Assembly (NCBI RefSeq): GCF_902381825.1
Contig: NZ_LR698973.1
Coordinates: forward strand, 1,509,358-1,573,357
Direction: 5' to 3'
Length of the DNA stretch: 64,000 bases
DNA from: Pseudocoprococcus catus
Lineage (GTDB): Bacteria; Bacillota; Clostridia; Lachnospirales; Lachnospiraceae
This document shows positions 25,913-35,034 of this stretch, piece by piece. Each line of letters opens with the position of its first letter. Positions within the stretch are counted from its first letter, which is position 1. Under the pieces are notes generated by a model, which was not told the DNA's origin, searched no databases, and worked only from the letters and a program-made list of their open reading frames with translations. The position numbers and the translations under genes were made by a program.

Positions 25913-26866
25913 ATGAAAGTAGCAGATATTAAGAATGTTGCCGGTATCGGCGGCGGTGTAATCGGCGGTAGCTGGGCTGTTCTCTTCGCAATGAAGGGCC
26001 TGAACGTAAAACTTTATGATATTAATGATGATTGCCTTGCAAACGATAAGAAGACAATCGTAAGCAACCTTGAATTCCTTGCTGAAAACGGTGCAATTGA
26101 AGACAAGGATGCGGTTCTTGCAAGAATCCAGTTTACAACAAGCATGGAAGAAGCTGTAAAGGATGCTCAGTTTATTCAGGAATCTGGTCCTGAAAGACTT
26201 CCGATCAAACACAGCATGCTTGCTGAAATCGAAAAGTATGCGCCGGTTGATGCAATCGTAGCTACATCTGCATCAGGTCTTCCTCTTGGACAGATTACAG
26301 AGCATGCTGTACATCCTGAAAGATGTGTTGGCGGTCATCCTTACAACCCACCACACCTTATCCCACTCGTAGAAATCACAAAGACAGAAAAGACAGACGA
26401 AGCAAATGTTGAACTTGCAAAAGAATTCTATGAATCTCTTGGCAAAGAGGCAATCGTTCTGAAGAAAGACTGCCCAGGTTACATCTGCAACAGACTGCAG
26501 CTTGCTGTATTCCGTGAAATGGTTGACCTTGTTGAAAGAGGCGTTTGTACAGTAGAAGAAGCTGATAAGGCTCTGACATTTGGCCCTGCTATCAGATGGG
26601 CAATCTTTGGTCATAACATGATCATGCAGTTAGGCAACAAAGATGGTCTTAAAGGTATGATGGATATGCTGGCAGGTGGCTTTAACCTTTGTGCAGATAT
26701 CGCTGCATGGGATACAATTCCTGCAGATTACGGTACAAAGGCTCAGAAGGAAATGGATGAGATTATGAAAAATCTTCCGGATGAAGTGGGCCATACAAAT
26801 GCAGAAATCGCTCAGTACAGAGATAAGATGCTGATCGATATCCTTAAACTGCATCATAAATTCTAA
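25913..26866 (+). CDS. 3-hydroxyacyl-CoA dehydrogenase-family protein, possibly (S)-3-hydroxy-5-oxohexanoate dehydrogenase
   Basis: A 317-residue NAD-dependent dehydrogenase: Rossmann motif GIGGGVIGGSWAVLFAMKG at residues 11-29, SASGLPLGQI, and the block RCVGGHPYNPPHLIPLVEI with the catalytic His, which is typical of the L-carnitine/L-gulonate dehydrogenase (lambda-crystallin) branch that oxidises free 3-hydroxy acids rather than CoA esters. This choice of branch matters: in the phloroglucinol pathway the step from 3-hydroxy-5-oxohexanoate to triacetate is a free-acid oxidation. GAGGTG precedes ATG. The family is sure, the substrate inferred from the cluster. Confidence 0.9.
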   Translation: MKVADIKNVAGIGGGVIGGSWAVLFAMKGLNVKLYDINDDCLANDKKTIVSNLEFLAENGAIEDKDAVLARIQFTTSMEEAVKDAQFIQESGPERLPIKHSMLAEIEKYAPVDAIVATSASGLPLGQITEHAVHPERCVGGHPYNPPHLIPLVEITKTEKTDEANVELAKEFYESLGKEAIVLKKDCPGYICNRLQLAVFREMVDLVERGVCTVEEADKALTFGPAIRWAIFGHNMIMQLGNKDGLKGMMDMLAGGFNLCADIAAWDTIPADYGTKAQKEMDEIMKNLPDEVGHTNAEIAQYRDKMLIDILKLHHKF

Positions 26867-26872
26867 TAAAGT

Positions 26873-26943
26873 ACAGATGATTTCGAAATCGGAGGCATTT
26901 TTTCGTTCAGTTATAGAGGCTGTGAATTTCGAAAATCATCTGT
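26873..26943. repeat. Imperfect palindrome between dehydrogenase and SDR
   Basis: Arms ACAGATGATTTCGAAA (26873-26888) and TTTCGAAAATCATCTGT (26927-26943) with one bulge and a 38-base interior. It lies just after the dehydrogenase stop. The inner sequence has a T run, so it could act as a partial terminator. Confidence 0.55.
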
Positions 26944-27061
26944 TCGTTATCTAAAGGGGAACAATGCGATACAGATTTTGCCTGTCTCACAGTTGCTTCC
27001 CTTTTTGCGTTTGTTCTCTCTTTTAATGAAGAATATTGATTGGATTTGAGGAGGTTTTGGT

Positions 27062-27850
27062 ATGTTGAATATGAATGGGCCTGTGAAGATGGCATCCTAC
27101 GATATGGCTGGCAAGACGGCGGTTGTTACCGGCGGTACAAAGGGTATCGGTAAAGCAATTGCGCTGGCTTTTGGTCAGTGCGGCGCTAATGTGGTTGTGG
27201 CCGGAAGACATGAGGATGAATGTACTGCTGTTGCAGAGGCGATTACTTCTGCGGGCGGTCATGGTAAGGGTATTCGTACCGATGTAAGAAATATTGATGA
27301 GATCAATGCACTGATTGCTGGTGCTGTGGAAGCTTTTGGCGGTGTGGATGTTCTGATCAACTGTGCAGGCGTGGCGATTACCAAGAAGATTCTTGATCTG
27401 GATGTGAAAGATTACGACATGGTTATGGAGACGAATCTCAGAAGTGTTTTGTTTGCCTCCAAGGCAGCGGCAGCTGTGATGAAGGCATCCGAAAAGGGCG
27501 GAAAGATCATCAATATTGCTTCTGTTGGCGGCTTAAAAGGCACAAGCGCACTTTCGCTCTACGGTGCCTCCAAGGCCGGTGTGATCAATCTGACGAAGAC
27601 CATGGCCCTTGAATGGAGTCGTTACGGTATCCAGACAAACGCTGTTTGCCCGGGCTATGTGGTGACAGAGATCAATAAGGTGGAATTTGAAAATGAGAAA
27701 TTCAAAGACCGTGTATTAAAGACAATTCCGCAGAGAAGACTGGGTACGGTTGACGAGATCGCGGCACTTGTTTTGTTCCTGGCATCTGATATGTCTGGTA
27801 TGATCAATGGCGAAGCGATTGTTGCAGATATGGGAGCCATCTGTGGCTAA
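27062..27850 (+). CDS. Short-chain dehydrogenase/reductase, candidate phloroglucinol reductase
   Basis: A 262-residue classical SDR with TGGTKGIG (residues 24-31), NCAG, the catalytic Ser in IASVGG, the YGASKAG Tyr/Lys motif, and a C-terminal GMINGEAIVADMGAICG end. Arg after the second strand (VVVAGRHEDE) favours NADPH. Known phloroglucinol reductases are NADPH-dependent SDR enzymes that reduce the ring to dihydrophloroglucinol. The sequence alone shows only the SDR family; the role is inferred from the hydrolase, dehydrogenase and BKACE genes nearby. GAGGAGG precedes ATG. Confidence 0.9.
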   Translation: MLNMNGPVKMASYDMAGKTAVVTGGTKGIGKAIALAFGQCGANVVVAGRHEDECTAVAEAITSAGGHGKGIRTDVRNIDEINALIAGAVEAFGGVDVLINCAGVAITKKILDLDVKDYDMVMETNLRSVLFASKAAAAVMKASEKGGKIINIASVGGLKGTSALSLYGASKAGVINLTKTMALEWSRYGIQTNAVCPGYVVTEINKVEFENEKFKDRVLKTIPQRRLGTVDEIAALVLFLASDMSGMINGEAIVADMGAICG

Positions 27851-27902
27851 AGAGAATACGTGACCCAATTGGTATCGCCTATATGTGTCACTAAAATAAT
27901 TG

Positions 27903-27950
27903 AAAGCTAATCGATTTTTGATGATTCCTTCGAAAATCGATTAGCTTTTT
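27903..27950 (+). terminator. Terminator after the SDR gene
   Basis: An 18-bp stem with one mismatch (27903-27920 with 27931-27948), 10-base loop, ending in TTTTT. Confidence 0.88.
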
Positions 27951-27956
27951 CATTTA

Positions 27957-28010
27957 CGCGAGCAACGAGCCAAAGTCCGTGCTTGCACGAGACCTTGGTG
28001 GCTGCTTGCG
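27957..28010. repeat. 54-base imperfect palindrome
   Basis: GC-rich arms starting CGCGAGCA and closing TGCTTGCG, with GAGCCAA opposite TTGGTGGC and GTGC opposite GCAC around a two-base loop. It sits between convergent genes, right after the SDR terminator. Confidence 0.6.
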
Positions 28011-28045
28011 ATTGTCAATATTTAATTTGATTGAGAAAACCAAAG

Positions 28046-28558
28046 TTATTTTGCACCCTCGGCCGAATCAAATTTCCTGGTGCAGTAGGTTAAGCCCAGG
28101 CCACAGATCATTGCCAGAATAATGCCGACAAACAATGTGAAAGCGAGACCTGCAACGTTGCTGCCGCCCTGAGAGAAGGTCAGGCAGACACCGGCAAAGA
28201 TAAACGGCATAAAGCCAAGCGGTGTTGCACCCAGCAGTTTGATGTGGATGTACATGGTGATGGCTGTACCAACGAGGATGGCCACAAAGCTTGCCATTTC
28301 AGCTGACATATGACATGTGCTGCCGAAGAAGTTGATGAGGATAAAGTCGAACTGACCCCATGCCAGACCGCAAAATGCGGAAAGAATCATACCCGGCACC
28401 TGCTTTGGTGCGCCGCCCATACCGAAGTAAATAGCCATGCAGACAAACATGATCCAGGGCACGCCGAATGAACCGAAGTAAACAGTGTAAAAGTGATTAA
28501 AAAGCGCAGACCAGAAGCTGGTCCAGATAGCAAAACAAATAACGGTTTTGTGACTCAT
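28046..28558 (-). CDS. DUF1097 family integral membrane protein
   Basis: A 170-residue protein with five to six hydrophobic segments and the DUF1097 pattern (IYFGMGGAPKQVPGMILSAFCGLAWG, LLGATPLGFMPFIFAGVCLTFS). The family is of unknown function and may form small-molecule channels. ATG follows AGGAG. It lies 149 bases downstream of the phosphotriesterase-like gene on the same strand, so it may share its transcript and help move a pathway compound. No direct evidence for the cargo. Confidence 0.85.
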   Translation of the reverse strand: MSHKTVICFAIWTSFWSALFNHFYTVYFGSFGVPWIMFVCMAIYFGMGGAPKQVPGMILSAFCGLAWGQFDFILINFFGSTCHMSAEMASFVAILVGTAITMYIHIKLLGATPLGFMPFIFAGVCLTFSQGGSNVAGLAFTLFVGIILAMICGLGLTYCTRKFDSAEGAK

Positions 28559-28707
28559 AAAAAATCTCCTGTAAATAATCGTTATAAATAATCGTGTAGC
28601 AATTCAGGGGCAGAATATTCGCTTCCATAGCCGTACGGTTAATCAGATTCTGTATATGCATCGGTGTGTAAGCGTGTGTATTCATTCTTGCCTTCTTTAT
28701 TAATAGG

Positions 28708-29685
28708 CTAGCCGAAGATAGTCATTGGGTTAGCTGCAAGAAGCGCATCGATCTGTTCTTCTGTCATGCCGCGTTTTGCAAGACCAGGAAGAACTCTGGC
28801 ACCGATATCTGTGATATTGGCCCATTTCATAGCTTCCTGCATAAATGGTGTCATGATCAGACCACGGCCGAGGTTGACATTGACAGAGTCGTGGCCGAGA
28901 AGGATCTTGTTGCCGTAGCCTTTGTCAGAAAGCGTTTTAATAAGATCCATACGCTGTTCATCTGTCGGTGTATGGAAAAGTTCGCCTTCAAGACCGAAAC
29001 GGTCAAGGTTGACGTAAACACCCTGCTTCAGAACGGCCTCGTGGTAGTCAACATCCGTGCTGCCACACATATGACCGATGGCGATCTTGGACGGATCAGC
29101 ACCGTTGGCAATCAGAAGCTGTGCCTGTTCAGGGCCCATTGTGCCGAGCTGTGTGTGGGTAATGATGACACATCCGGTTTCCTTCTGAGCACGTGCAGCG
29201 GCTTTGAAGAAGATTTCCTCTGTAGGTGTAATTTCATTGAAGCTGCTTGCCAGTTTGATGACGCCGGCTTTGATATCTGTGCCTTCGATTCCTTTTGTAA
29301 GCTCAGTAACCATCATTTCGTAGATTTCTTCTTCAATGTTAGCGAAGCCTCTTCTGAAATTCCAGTAAGCATAAGCACTCTCAGCCTGGAAGTAATAACC
29401 GGTAGAGCAGATGATGTTCATGCCTGTCATATCAGAAATCTTTTTCAGAAAACGTACGTTACGACCACATTCGTTGGTGGTTGCGTCAACAATTGTATTG
29501 ATACCATATGCACGTGCATCTTCAACTGCTTTCAGACAGTCTCTTGTGTATTCTTCTTCTTTAAAACCACCGAGTGTGGCATCACCCTGGAAACCACAGA
29601 AACCGAATAAGAAATGTTCATGCATCAGTGTACGGCCAAGTTCAGAAGCAGCCACAGGACCTGTTACTGTATTAACGTAATTCAT
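28708..29685 (-). CDS. Phosphotriesterase-family metal-dependent hydrolase
   Basis: A 325-residue amidohydrolase-superfamily enzyme with the full phosphotriesterase metal set: MHEHF (His22 and His24), the bridging Lys in GVIKLAS, ITHTQLG, IGHMCGSTD, and the final Asp in LLGHDSVN. Members act as lactonases, amidases or organophosphate hydrolases. In this cluster a lactone or ester of a pathway compound is the likely substrate; it is also a second candidate for a ring-opening step, though less fitting than the crotonases. AAGGAGG precedes ATG. It is divergent from the MFS carrier and shares its control region. Confidence 0.92.
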   Translation of the reverse strand: MNYVNTVTGPVAASELGRTLMHEHFLFGFCGFQGDATLGGFKEEEYTRDCLKAVEDARAYGINTIVDATTNECGRNVRFLKKISDMTGMNIICSTGYYFQAESAYAYWNFRRGFANIEEEIYEMMVTELTKGIEGTDIKAGVIKLASSFNEITPTEEIFFKAAARAQKETGCVIITHTQLGTMGPEQAQLLIANGADPSKIAIGHMCGSTDVDYHEAVLKQGVYVNLDRFGLEGELFHTPTDEQRMDLIKTLSDKGYGNKILLGHDSVNVNLGRGLIMTPFMQEAMKWANITDIGARVLPGLAKRGMTEEQIDALLAANPMTIFG

Positions 29686-29875
29686 TGTAAATCCTCCTTT
29701 GAAAAAATCATATCGTTGAAATTCATCTGTTATTAGTATAATCTAAAAAAGGTTCATTCGCCAACTGCTTACAGCGAAATCATGAAAAGGATTTTGAATA
29801 GGCCTATACGCTTTGTAAAAAGTTGGCACGCTTATCTAAAAAACGAATAAAATGCAGAATTTGTTATAATCTTTT

Positions 29876-29896
29876 GTTATAAAAGCGAAACATAAA
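29876..29896 (+). promoter_or_regulatory. Candidate LysR-type operator (hydrolase/MFS divergent region)
   Basis: GTTAT-N11-ATAAA in the 362-base gap between the divergent phosphotriesterase and MFS genes. The full TGTTAT-N9-ACATAA form is shared with the sites at 35034 and 41836. The gap also holds the 12-mer AAAGTTGGCACG at 29819-29830, which recurs at 34972. No gene is seen in it. Confidence 0.55.
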
Positions 29897-30047
29897 GTGC
29901 ATTTCCATTATTTGCTATAGTTTGTTAAAATAATCTCAAGATTAAATGATTCCGAAAAAGCGCGCAAGGGAGAATTTATTTTTAACCGCTATTTTGCAAC
30001 AAAGTTATTTTTTGCACGATTATGCATGAAGGAGAGGATTTAAGATC

Positions 30048-31322
30048 ATGAGTGAAAACAAAAAGAACGTCGATCTTAACAAAGTAAGTTATAATTTTGG
30101 TACAAAAGGCTGGACTGTTATCGGTTTTGAAATCGTAATGCTGTTCTTTATGACAGGTATTACAGTTGACGGTCTGAACACAATCGTACCTATGATGGCA
30201 GCATTCCATGGCTGGAACCAGGATGTCCTGTTATCAATTTCTACACCGGCTTCCATTATCGCATTGTTCGCATGTGTATTGTGGGCTGCATTTATTGAAA
30301 AAGCCGGTCTGAAAAAGACAACTATTATCACAATGGTACTTGCTGGTATCAGTATGATCGCTTACGGTAATGCCGTTAACATTGCAATGTATGCTGTTGC
30401 ACTTGTTTGTATTGTTACATTTATTAATGCATTTGCATGCAACTGTGGTTTCGCTATCTGCGCAAACTGGTTCCCTACCAAAAAAGGTATCGTTATGGGT
30501 ATCACGACAATTGGTATGAACCTTGCAAGTGCCCTGATCAACTGGATTTTGACAGGTCTTTCAGGCCGTTTCCAGATTTCTGGTGCTTTATCTATTCTTG
30601 GTATTGCGATTATTGTTCTGGCTGTTCTTATTGGTCTCTTGGTTAAAGGTACACCTGAAGAAGCTGGATGCTATCCTGATAATGACCCTGAAATCGCTGC
30701 TATCATCAAAGCAGAAGAAGAAGGCGTTAAGGAAATGGAGAAAGTTTCCTATGCAGGCGCTTTAAAGAACAAATATGTCTGGATTTTTGGTCTTGGCGCA
30801 GGCTGCTTTGGTCTTGCAACTGTAGGTATCATGTCTCAGTTAGTTGGTTATTTCATGGCTGCAAGAGGTTACGAATTAACAGGCGCTCTGTCCATGCTGA
30901 CGATCGCAGCTGTTATCGGTATGATCGGTTCATGGGCATGGGGTATTGTTGACCAGAAGCTCGGTACACAGAAAGCTTGCCTGCTGTTCGGTATCTGGTA
31001 TTTTGTTGGTATCGCATTTTTGATCGCACCTCCAACACCTTGCATGTACATTGGTCTTTTCATGCTCGGCGGCGCTATCGGCGGTAACGGTAACTTCCTT
31101 CCATCCCTGGCAGCTCAGGCATTTGGTCGTAAAGACTTTAACGTATCTTATGCCTGCATGAACATGATCAATGGTATCATAAGATCCTGCTCATTCTTTG
31201 TACTTGCTGTACTGCGCTCAATGACAAGCGGTTATACAGTACCTTACATGGTATTTGCTGTTATCGCTGTTATCGGTGGTATCCTGATCGTAGCTGTAAA
31301 GGAAAAGAAAGTTATTCAGTAA
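30048..31322 (+). CDS. MFS transporter, likely pathway substrate or product carrier
   Basis: A 424-residue protein with 12 predicted membrane segments and a central loop at about 195-235 (TPEEAGCYPDNDPE, a feature of the oxalate/formate antiporter-like branch). WFPTKKGIVMGITTIGMNL and the later GGAIGGNGNFLPSLAAQAFG match MFS conserved regions 4 to 5 and the second-half repeat. It carries a small organic compound across the membrane. It lies beside a likely LysR site and inside the degradation cluster, so the aromatic substrate or an acid product is the guess. GGAGAGG precedes ATG. Confidence 0.92.
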   Translation: MSENKKNVDLNKVSYNFGTKGWTVIGFEIVMLFFMTGITVDGLNTIVPMMAAFHGWNQDVLLSISTPASIIALFACVLWAAFIEKAGLKKTTIITMVLAGISMIAYGNAVNIAMYAVALVCIVTFINAFACNCGFAICANWFPTKKGIVMGITTIGMNLASALINWILTGLSGRFQISGALSILGIAIIVLAVLIGLLVKGTPEEAGCYPDNDPEIAAIIKAEEEGVKEMEKVSYAGALKNKYVWIFGLGAGCFGLATVGIMSQLVGYFMAARGYELTGALSMLTIAAVIGMIGSWAWGIVDQKLGTQKACLLFGIWYFVGIAFLIAPPTPCMYIGLFMLGGAIGGNGNFLPSLAAQAFGRKDFNVSYACMNMINGIIRSCSFFVLAVLRSMTSGYTVPYMVFAVIAVIGGILIVAVKEKKVIQ

Positions 31323-31364
31323 ATTGAATAAAAAGACTCTGGTGATAGAGTCAATGCGCGTATA

Positions 31365-31404
31365 GAAAGCCGCGGAATCGGAGCGATTTGATTCTGCGGC
31401 TTTC
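31365..31404 (+). terminator. Terminator after the MFS gene
   Basis: A GC-rich stem GAAAGCCGC..GAATC / GATTC..GCGGCTTTC (31365-31379 with 31390-31404). A smaller hairpin GACTC/GAGTC precedes it at about 31335. Confidence 0.75.
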
Positions 31405-31590
31405 CTTATCCTTCAAGGCATAGTAATATGTAAATCCGGTAATTATGAGGATTTGGTATAATGATGAGGATATTATGAATTGGCGAGAGTGGTGCGGCGA
31501 TGCTATAATAGTACCAGTGAATGCCGGGATAATCGGCGAAAGACATTCGAACCTGAAAGAGATCAGAAAATAATGATAAAGGAGAAAAAG

Positions 31591-32481
31591 GTGAAAGTTT
31601 ACTATATTGACGAAGATATTAAGGGAACCTGTTTTCTGGTTCAGGGAGAGCAGGAAGCGATACTATTTGACCCTGGGATGGCCTACTATGGTGAAACCGT
31701 TGTTCAGCGTGTGAAAGAAATATTAGGTACGCAGCCGCTGCGGGCCGTTTTTCTGACACATTCCCATTATGATCATGTGGCTGCACTGCCTTATGTCAGA
31801 CAGGCATGGCCGGAGATTAAAGCATATGCAGCAGAATACGCATGTCATATTTTTGAAAAGACAAAAGCAAAGCAGATGATGTTTCATATGTCGAAGACAG
31901 CAGCGGAAGAATCACATCATGAATGGAAGAGTGACGATTACAAAGGGGAGCTGTTGTATGCGGATAAGCCGCTTGAAGATGGCGACCGTATTGCGTTGGG
32001 TGAGTTTGTAGTGGAAGTGATCGAGACGATTGGGCATACACAGTGCTCGGTATCCTTCCTGATTAATAATGAAGTGATGATCTCATCTGAGACGATCGGT
32101 CTGGAAGGGGATTTTGAAGGGGGATATGTACCGGCATTCCTGATTAGCTATAAGAAGACAGTGGACAGTCTGCGCCGTACCAGAGAGGCAGATCCGAAGC
32201 AGCTTTATATGCCGCACCGGGGACTTGTGATTCCGGACGAACGCTATTGGAAGTATATGGAGAAAGGCCTTGCGGCAACAAAAGATGAGATTATCTGTAT
32301 CCTGGCATCCTATCCGACGCTGGAAACGCAGATTCTTGAGATGGAAGAAGTTTTCTGGAAGAAAGCGGCAGATGGCGCATGGCCGAGAGAAGCCTTTGAT
32401 ATGAATGCGAAAGCAATGCTCAGAACCGTGGCGGCAGAATTTCCCGAAGAACTTTCAAAAGCGAAAAGTATTCAAAAATAA
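31591..32481 (+). CDS. Metallo-beta-lactamase fold hydrolase
   Basis: A 296-residue MBL protein with THSHYDHV (HxHxDH, two zinc or iron sites), ETIGHTQCSV and a final PHRG, so the metal site is complete. Such enzymes hydrolyse thioesters, lactones or act as oxidoreductases; its reaction is unknown. I prefer GTG at 31591, six bases after AAAGGAG; ATG at 31573 is an in-frame alternative. It lies in the degradation cluster between the MFS and crotonase genes, and might hydrolyse a CoA ester or lactone. Confidence 0.88.
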   Translation: MKVYYIDEDIKGTCFLVQGEQEAILFDPGMAYYGETVVQRVKEILGTQPLRAVFLTHSHYDHVAALPYVRQAWPEIKAYAAEYACHIFEKTKAKQMMFHMSKTAAEESHHEWKSDDYKGELLYADKPLEDGDRIALGEFVVEVIETIGHTQCSVSFLINNEVMISSETIGLEGDFEGGYVPAFLISYKKTVDSLRRTREADPKQLYMPHRGLVIPDERYWKYMEKGLAATKDEIICILASYPTLETQILEMEEVFWKKAADGAWPREAFDMNAKAMLRTVAAEFPEELSKAKSIQK

Positions 32482-32512
32482 CAGCGATGAAAAGCACTTA
32501 TGTTAAGTAGAA

Positions 32513-32579
32513 AGAGTGCACTCGATAAGATGAGACGTGCGGACGCGCGCCATAGATTACCTAGTGCACTCTATTTTTT
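32513..32579. terminator. Long-loop terminator between convergent genes
   Basis: Perfect 10-bp arms AGAGTGCACT (32513-32522) and AGTGCACTCT (32563-32572) with a 40-base GC-rich loop, then ATTTTTTA. It lies between the MBL gene and the convergent crotonase gene. Confidence 0.7.
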
Positions 32580-33612
32580 ATTTATTCAGTTTTTTGGCCG
32601 GAGCCGGACGATATGGCTTAACCGGTTTGATCACATATGGATTTTCGATTTCGCCTGCTTCGACTTTTTTGAACCATTCAGCAGCTCTGTCGGCCATGCC
32701 TGCCCAGTGCTCAGCTGTCATTGGTTCCTGCATATCTGTTGTGGCATAACGATAATCTGCTACACGGCTGATGTATTTCTCATCCTGCTGAGCGGAATGT
32801 TCGTCACCGAGGTCACCTGCAGCAACACGAAGAAGGGAACCATACTGTTCACTTACTGTGTGAAGCTTCAGATCCTCAACAAGGAGTTTCTTCAGAGGAC
32901 GTTTAGCAAGGTTGGACATGATAGTACGGTTTTCGTAGGACATGAGTTTCCACATACGAGCGATTTCCCATGCACGTTCAACTGCTTTGCCCTTAGGAAC
33001 TACTTCACTTACCATACCATGATCAAGCATATCCTGAGCTGTGAACTGTCTTGTTGTCATCATGTAGTAGTTACCGCGTTTTGTTCCGAAGTAATGCTGG
33101 CACATAAGACCCATAGCATCACCAGGTACCAGACCACCCTGAGCGTGAGGAACTTCCATAACGGTATCTTCTGTACAGATAGTCACATCGCTTAAGAAAG
33201 CGGAATCCCAGTGGAAACCAGGACCAGGTACAGCACCGATTGTAGGAACATCAAGGTCGAATACCATGTTCTTGATCAGGTTTGTATCATCGAAGTACTG
33301 ATGTTGGAAACGCTGTGTAGGAAGCTCGGAGTATGTTTCCCAACCATTAGGGTCGGATTCAATCATCCAGTTATCGCCGATATGAGTGAAGATGATGATC
33401 TCGTTCTTGAAATCAAGTGAAAGCACTCTGACTAACTGGCTGATGGCGCGGTGGGACATACCACTGTGGTGCATAGGACCATCGTTCGTCTTCCATGTTA
33501 CCTGAAGGATACCATCTTCACGGTAAAGATCAGCAAAGTCTTTGAACCATTCTTTGTATTCTTCGAGTTCCGGCAGTTTGGCGTAAGGCGCCATTGGCTT
33601 ATTGTCGCACAT
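32578..33612 (-). CDS. Crotonase-fold beta-diketone hydrolase-like protein, paralog 1
   Basis: A 344-residue crotonase-superfamily protein, longer than a typical 260-residue hydratase. The central block GAVPGPGFHWDSAFLSDVTI, then EVPHAQGGLVPGDAMGLM and a GTKRGNYYMMTTRQF segment, resembles 6-oxocamphor hydrolase, which opens a cyclic beta-diketone by a retro-Claisen reaction. Dihydrophloroglucinol is a cyclic beta-diketone, so this is my candidate for the ring-opening cyclohydrolase. It is over 95 percent identical to the next gene upstream (33761). AGGAGG precedes ATG. The substrate is inference. Confidence 0.85.
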   Translation of the reverse strand: MCDNKPMAPYAKLPELEEYKEWFKDFADLYREDGILQVTWKTNDGPMHHSGMSHRAISQLVRVLSLDFKNEIIIFTHIGDNWMIESDPNGWETYSELPTQRFQHQYFDDTNLIKNMVFDLDVPTIGAVPGPGFHWDSAFLSDVTICTEDTVMEVPHAQGGLVPGDAMGLMCQHYFGTKRGNYYMMTTRQFTAQDMLDHGMVSEVVPKGKAVERAWEIARMWKLMSYENRTIMSNLAKRPLKKLLVEDLKLHTVSEQYGSLLRVAAGDLGDEHSAQQDEKYISRVADYRYATTDMQEPMTAEHWAGMADRAAEWFKKVEAGEIENPYVIKPVKPYRPAPAKKLNK

Positions 33613-33760
33613 AAATAATACCTCCTGTGATTAAGTGAGCTGCAATTCCAGAAAAAGTAATTGCTTAAAATGCAGCATTATCAATGGAATATAACACAAA
33701 AGGGTAATTTCTGTTGCCAGAAACCACCCTTCGTTTACGTTCATTAATCAGCTGATAAAA

Positions 33761-34798
33761 TTATTTGTTTAATTTTTTAGCTGGAGCTGGACGATAAGGT
33801 TTTACTGGCTTGCTTGTATCGAATGGGTTTTCGATTTCGCCTGCTTCAACCTTCTTGAACCAGTCTGCTGCTCTGTTAGCCATGCCAGCCCAATGTTCAG
33901 CTGTCATTGGTTCCTGCATATCGGTTGTTGCGTAACGGTAATCGTTAACACGGCTGATGTATTTTTCATCCTGCTGTGCGGAATGTTCGTCACCAAGATC
34001 ACCGGCAGCTATACGAAGAAGAGAACCATACTGTTCGCTGACTGTGTGAAGCTTTAGATCCTCAACAAGGAGTTTCTTCAGAGGACGTTTAGCCAGGTTG
34101 GACATGATTGTACGGTTTTCGTAGGACATGAGTTTCCACATACGGGCGATTTCCCAAGCACGTTCAACAGCTTTGCCCTTAGGAACAACTTCGCTTACCA
34201 TACCATGATCAAGCATGTCTTTAGCTGTGAACTGTCTTGTTGTCATCATGTAGTAGTTACCACGTTTTGTTCCAAAGTAATGCTGGCACATAAGACCCAT
34301 AGCATCACCAGGTACCAGACCGCCCTGGGCATGTGGAACTTCCATAACAGTATCTTCTGTACAGATAGTCACATCACTTAAGAAAGCGGAATCCCAGTGG
34401 AAACCAGGACCAGGTACAGCACCGATTGTAGGAACATCAAGATCGAATACCATGTTCTTGATCAGGTTTGTATCATCAAAGTACTGATGCTGGAAACGCT
34501 GTGTAGGAAGTTCAGAATATGTTTCCCAACCGTTAGGGTCAGATTCTGTCATCCAGCTGTCACCGATATGAGTGAAGATGATGATTTCGTTCTTGAAGTC
34601 AAGAGAAAGAACTCTTACTAACTGACCGATTGCACGATGGGACATACCGCTGTGGTGCATAGGGCCATCGTTTGTCTTCCATGTTACCTGAAGGATACCA
34701 TCTTCACGGTAAAGGTCAGCAAAGTCTTTGAACCATTCTTTGTATTCTTCGAGTTCCGGCAGTTTGGCGTAAGGTGCCATTGGCTTATTGTCGCACAT
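33761..34798 (-). CDS. Crotonase-fold beta-diketone hydrolase-like protein, paralog 2
   Basis: A 345-residue near twin of the gene at 32578: only about a dozen residues differ, mostly in the last 60, including an extra residue in the C-terminal FDTSKPVKPYRP stretch. All motif blocks (PGPGFHWDSAF, EVPHAQGGLVPGD) are kept. First gene of the minus-strand pair, 148 bases before its twin, with the same AGGAGG leader. A likely LysR site lies 237 bases upstream. The many synonymous differences show that the copies have been held under selection rather than arising very recently. Confidence 0.85.
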   Translation of the reverse strand: MCDNKPMAPYAKLPELEEYKEWFKDFADLYREDGILQVTWKTNDGPMHHSGMSHRAIGQLVRVLSLDFKNEIIIFTHIGDSWMTESDPNGWETYSELPTQRFQHQYFDDTNLIKNMVFDLDVPTIGAVPGPGFHWDSAFLSDVTICTEDTVMEVPHAQGGLVPGDAMGLMCQHYFGTKRGNYYMMTTRQFTAKDMLDHGMVSEVVPKGKAVERAWEIARMWKLMSYENRTIMSNLAKRPLKKLLVEDLKLHTVSEQYGSLLRIAAGDLGDEHSAQQDEKYISRVNDYRYATTDMQEPMTAEHWAGMANRAADWFKKVEAGEIENPFDTSKPVKPYRPAPAKKLNK

Positions 34799-35034
34799 AA
34801 ATAATACCTCCTGTGTTTTACATACATTCTTTAAAAATTAATTTAATGTTTGCGTTTTTTTATTCGCTGTTCGCTTAAGTGTATTATACAATAGTCCGTC
34901 TTTGATGGGAAATGTCGTTTCCAAACAGGTTTATGCAAAAGACGAATAATCGTTCTTTCACTTTCTGCATGAAAGTTGGCACGGGAAAATTGTGAAAAAT
35001 GCTATGCCAAAAAGCAGTGAAAACATGAAATATT

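Noticed and set aside
28891..29610. Long plus-strand frame (239 codons) opposite the phosphotriesterase gene
   Set aside because: It is the reverse frame of a gene with complete catalytic motifs and strong ribosome site; Cys/Phe-rich nonsense composition.
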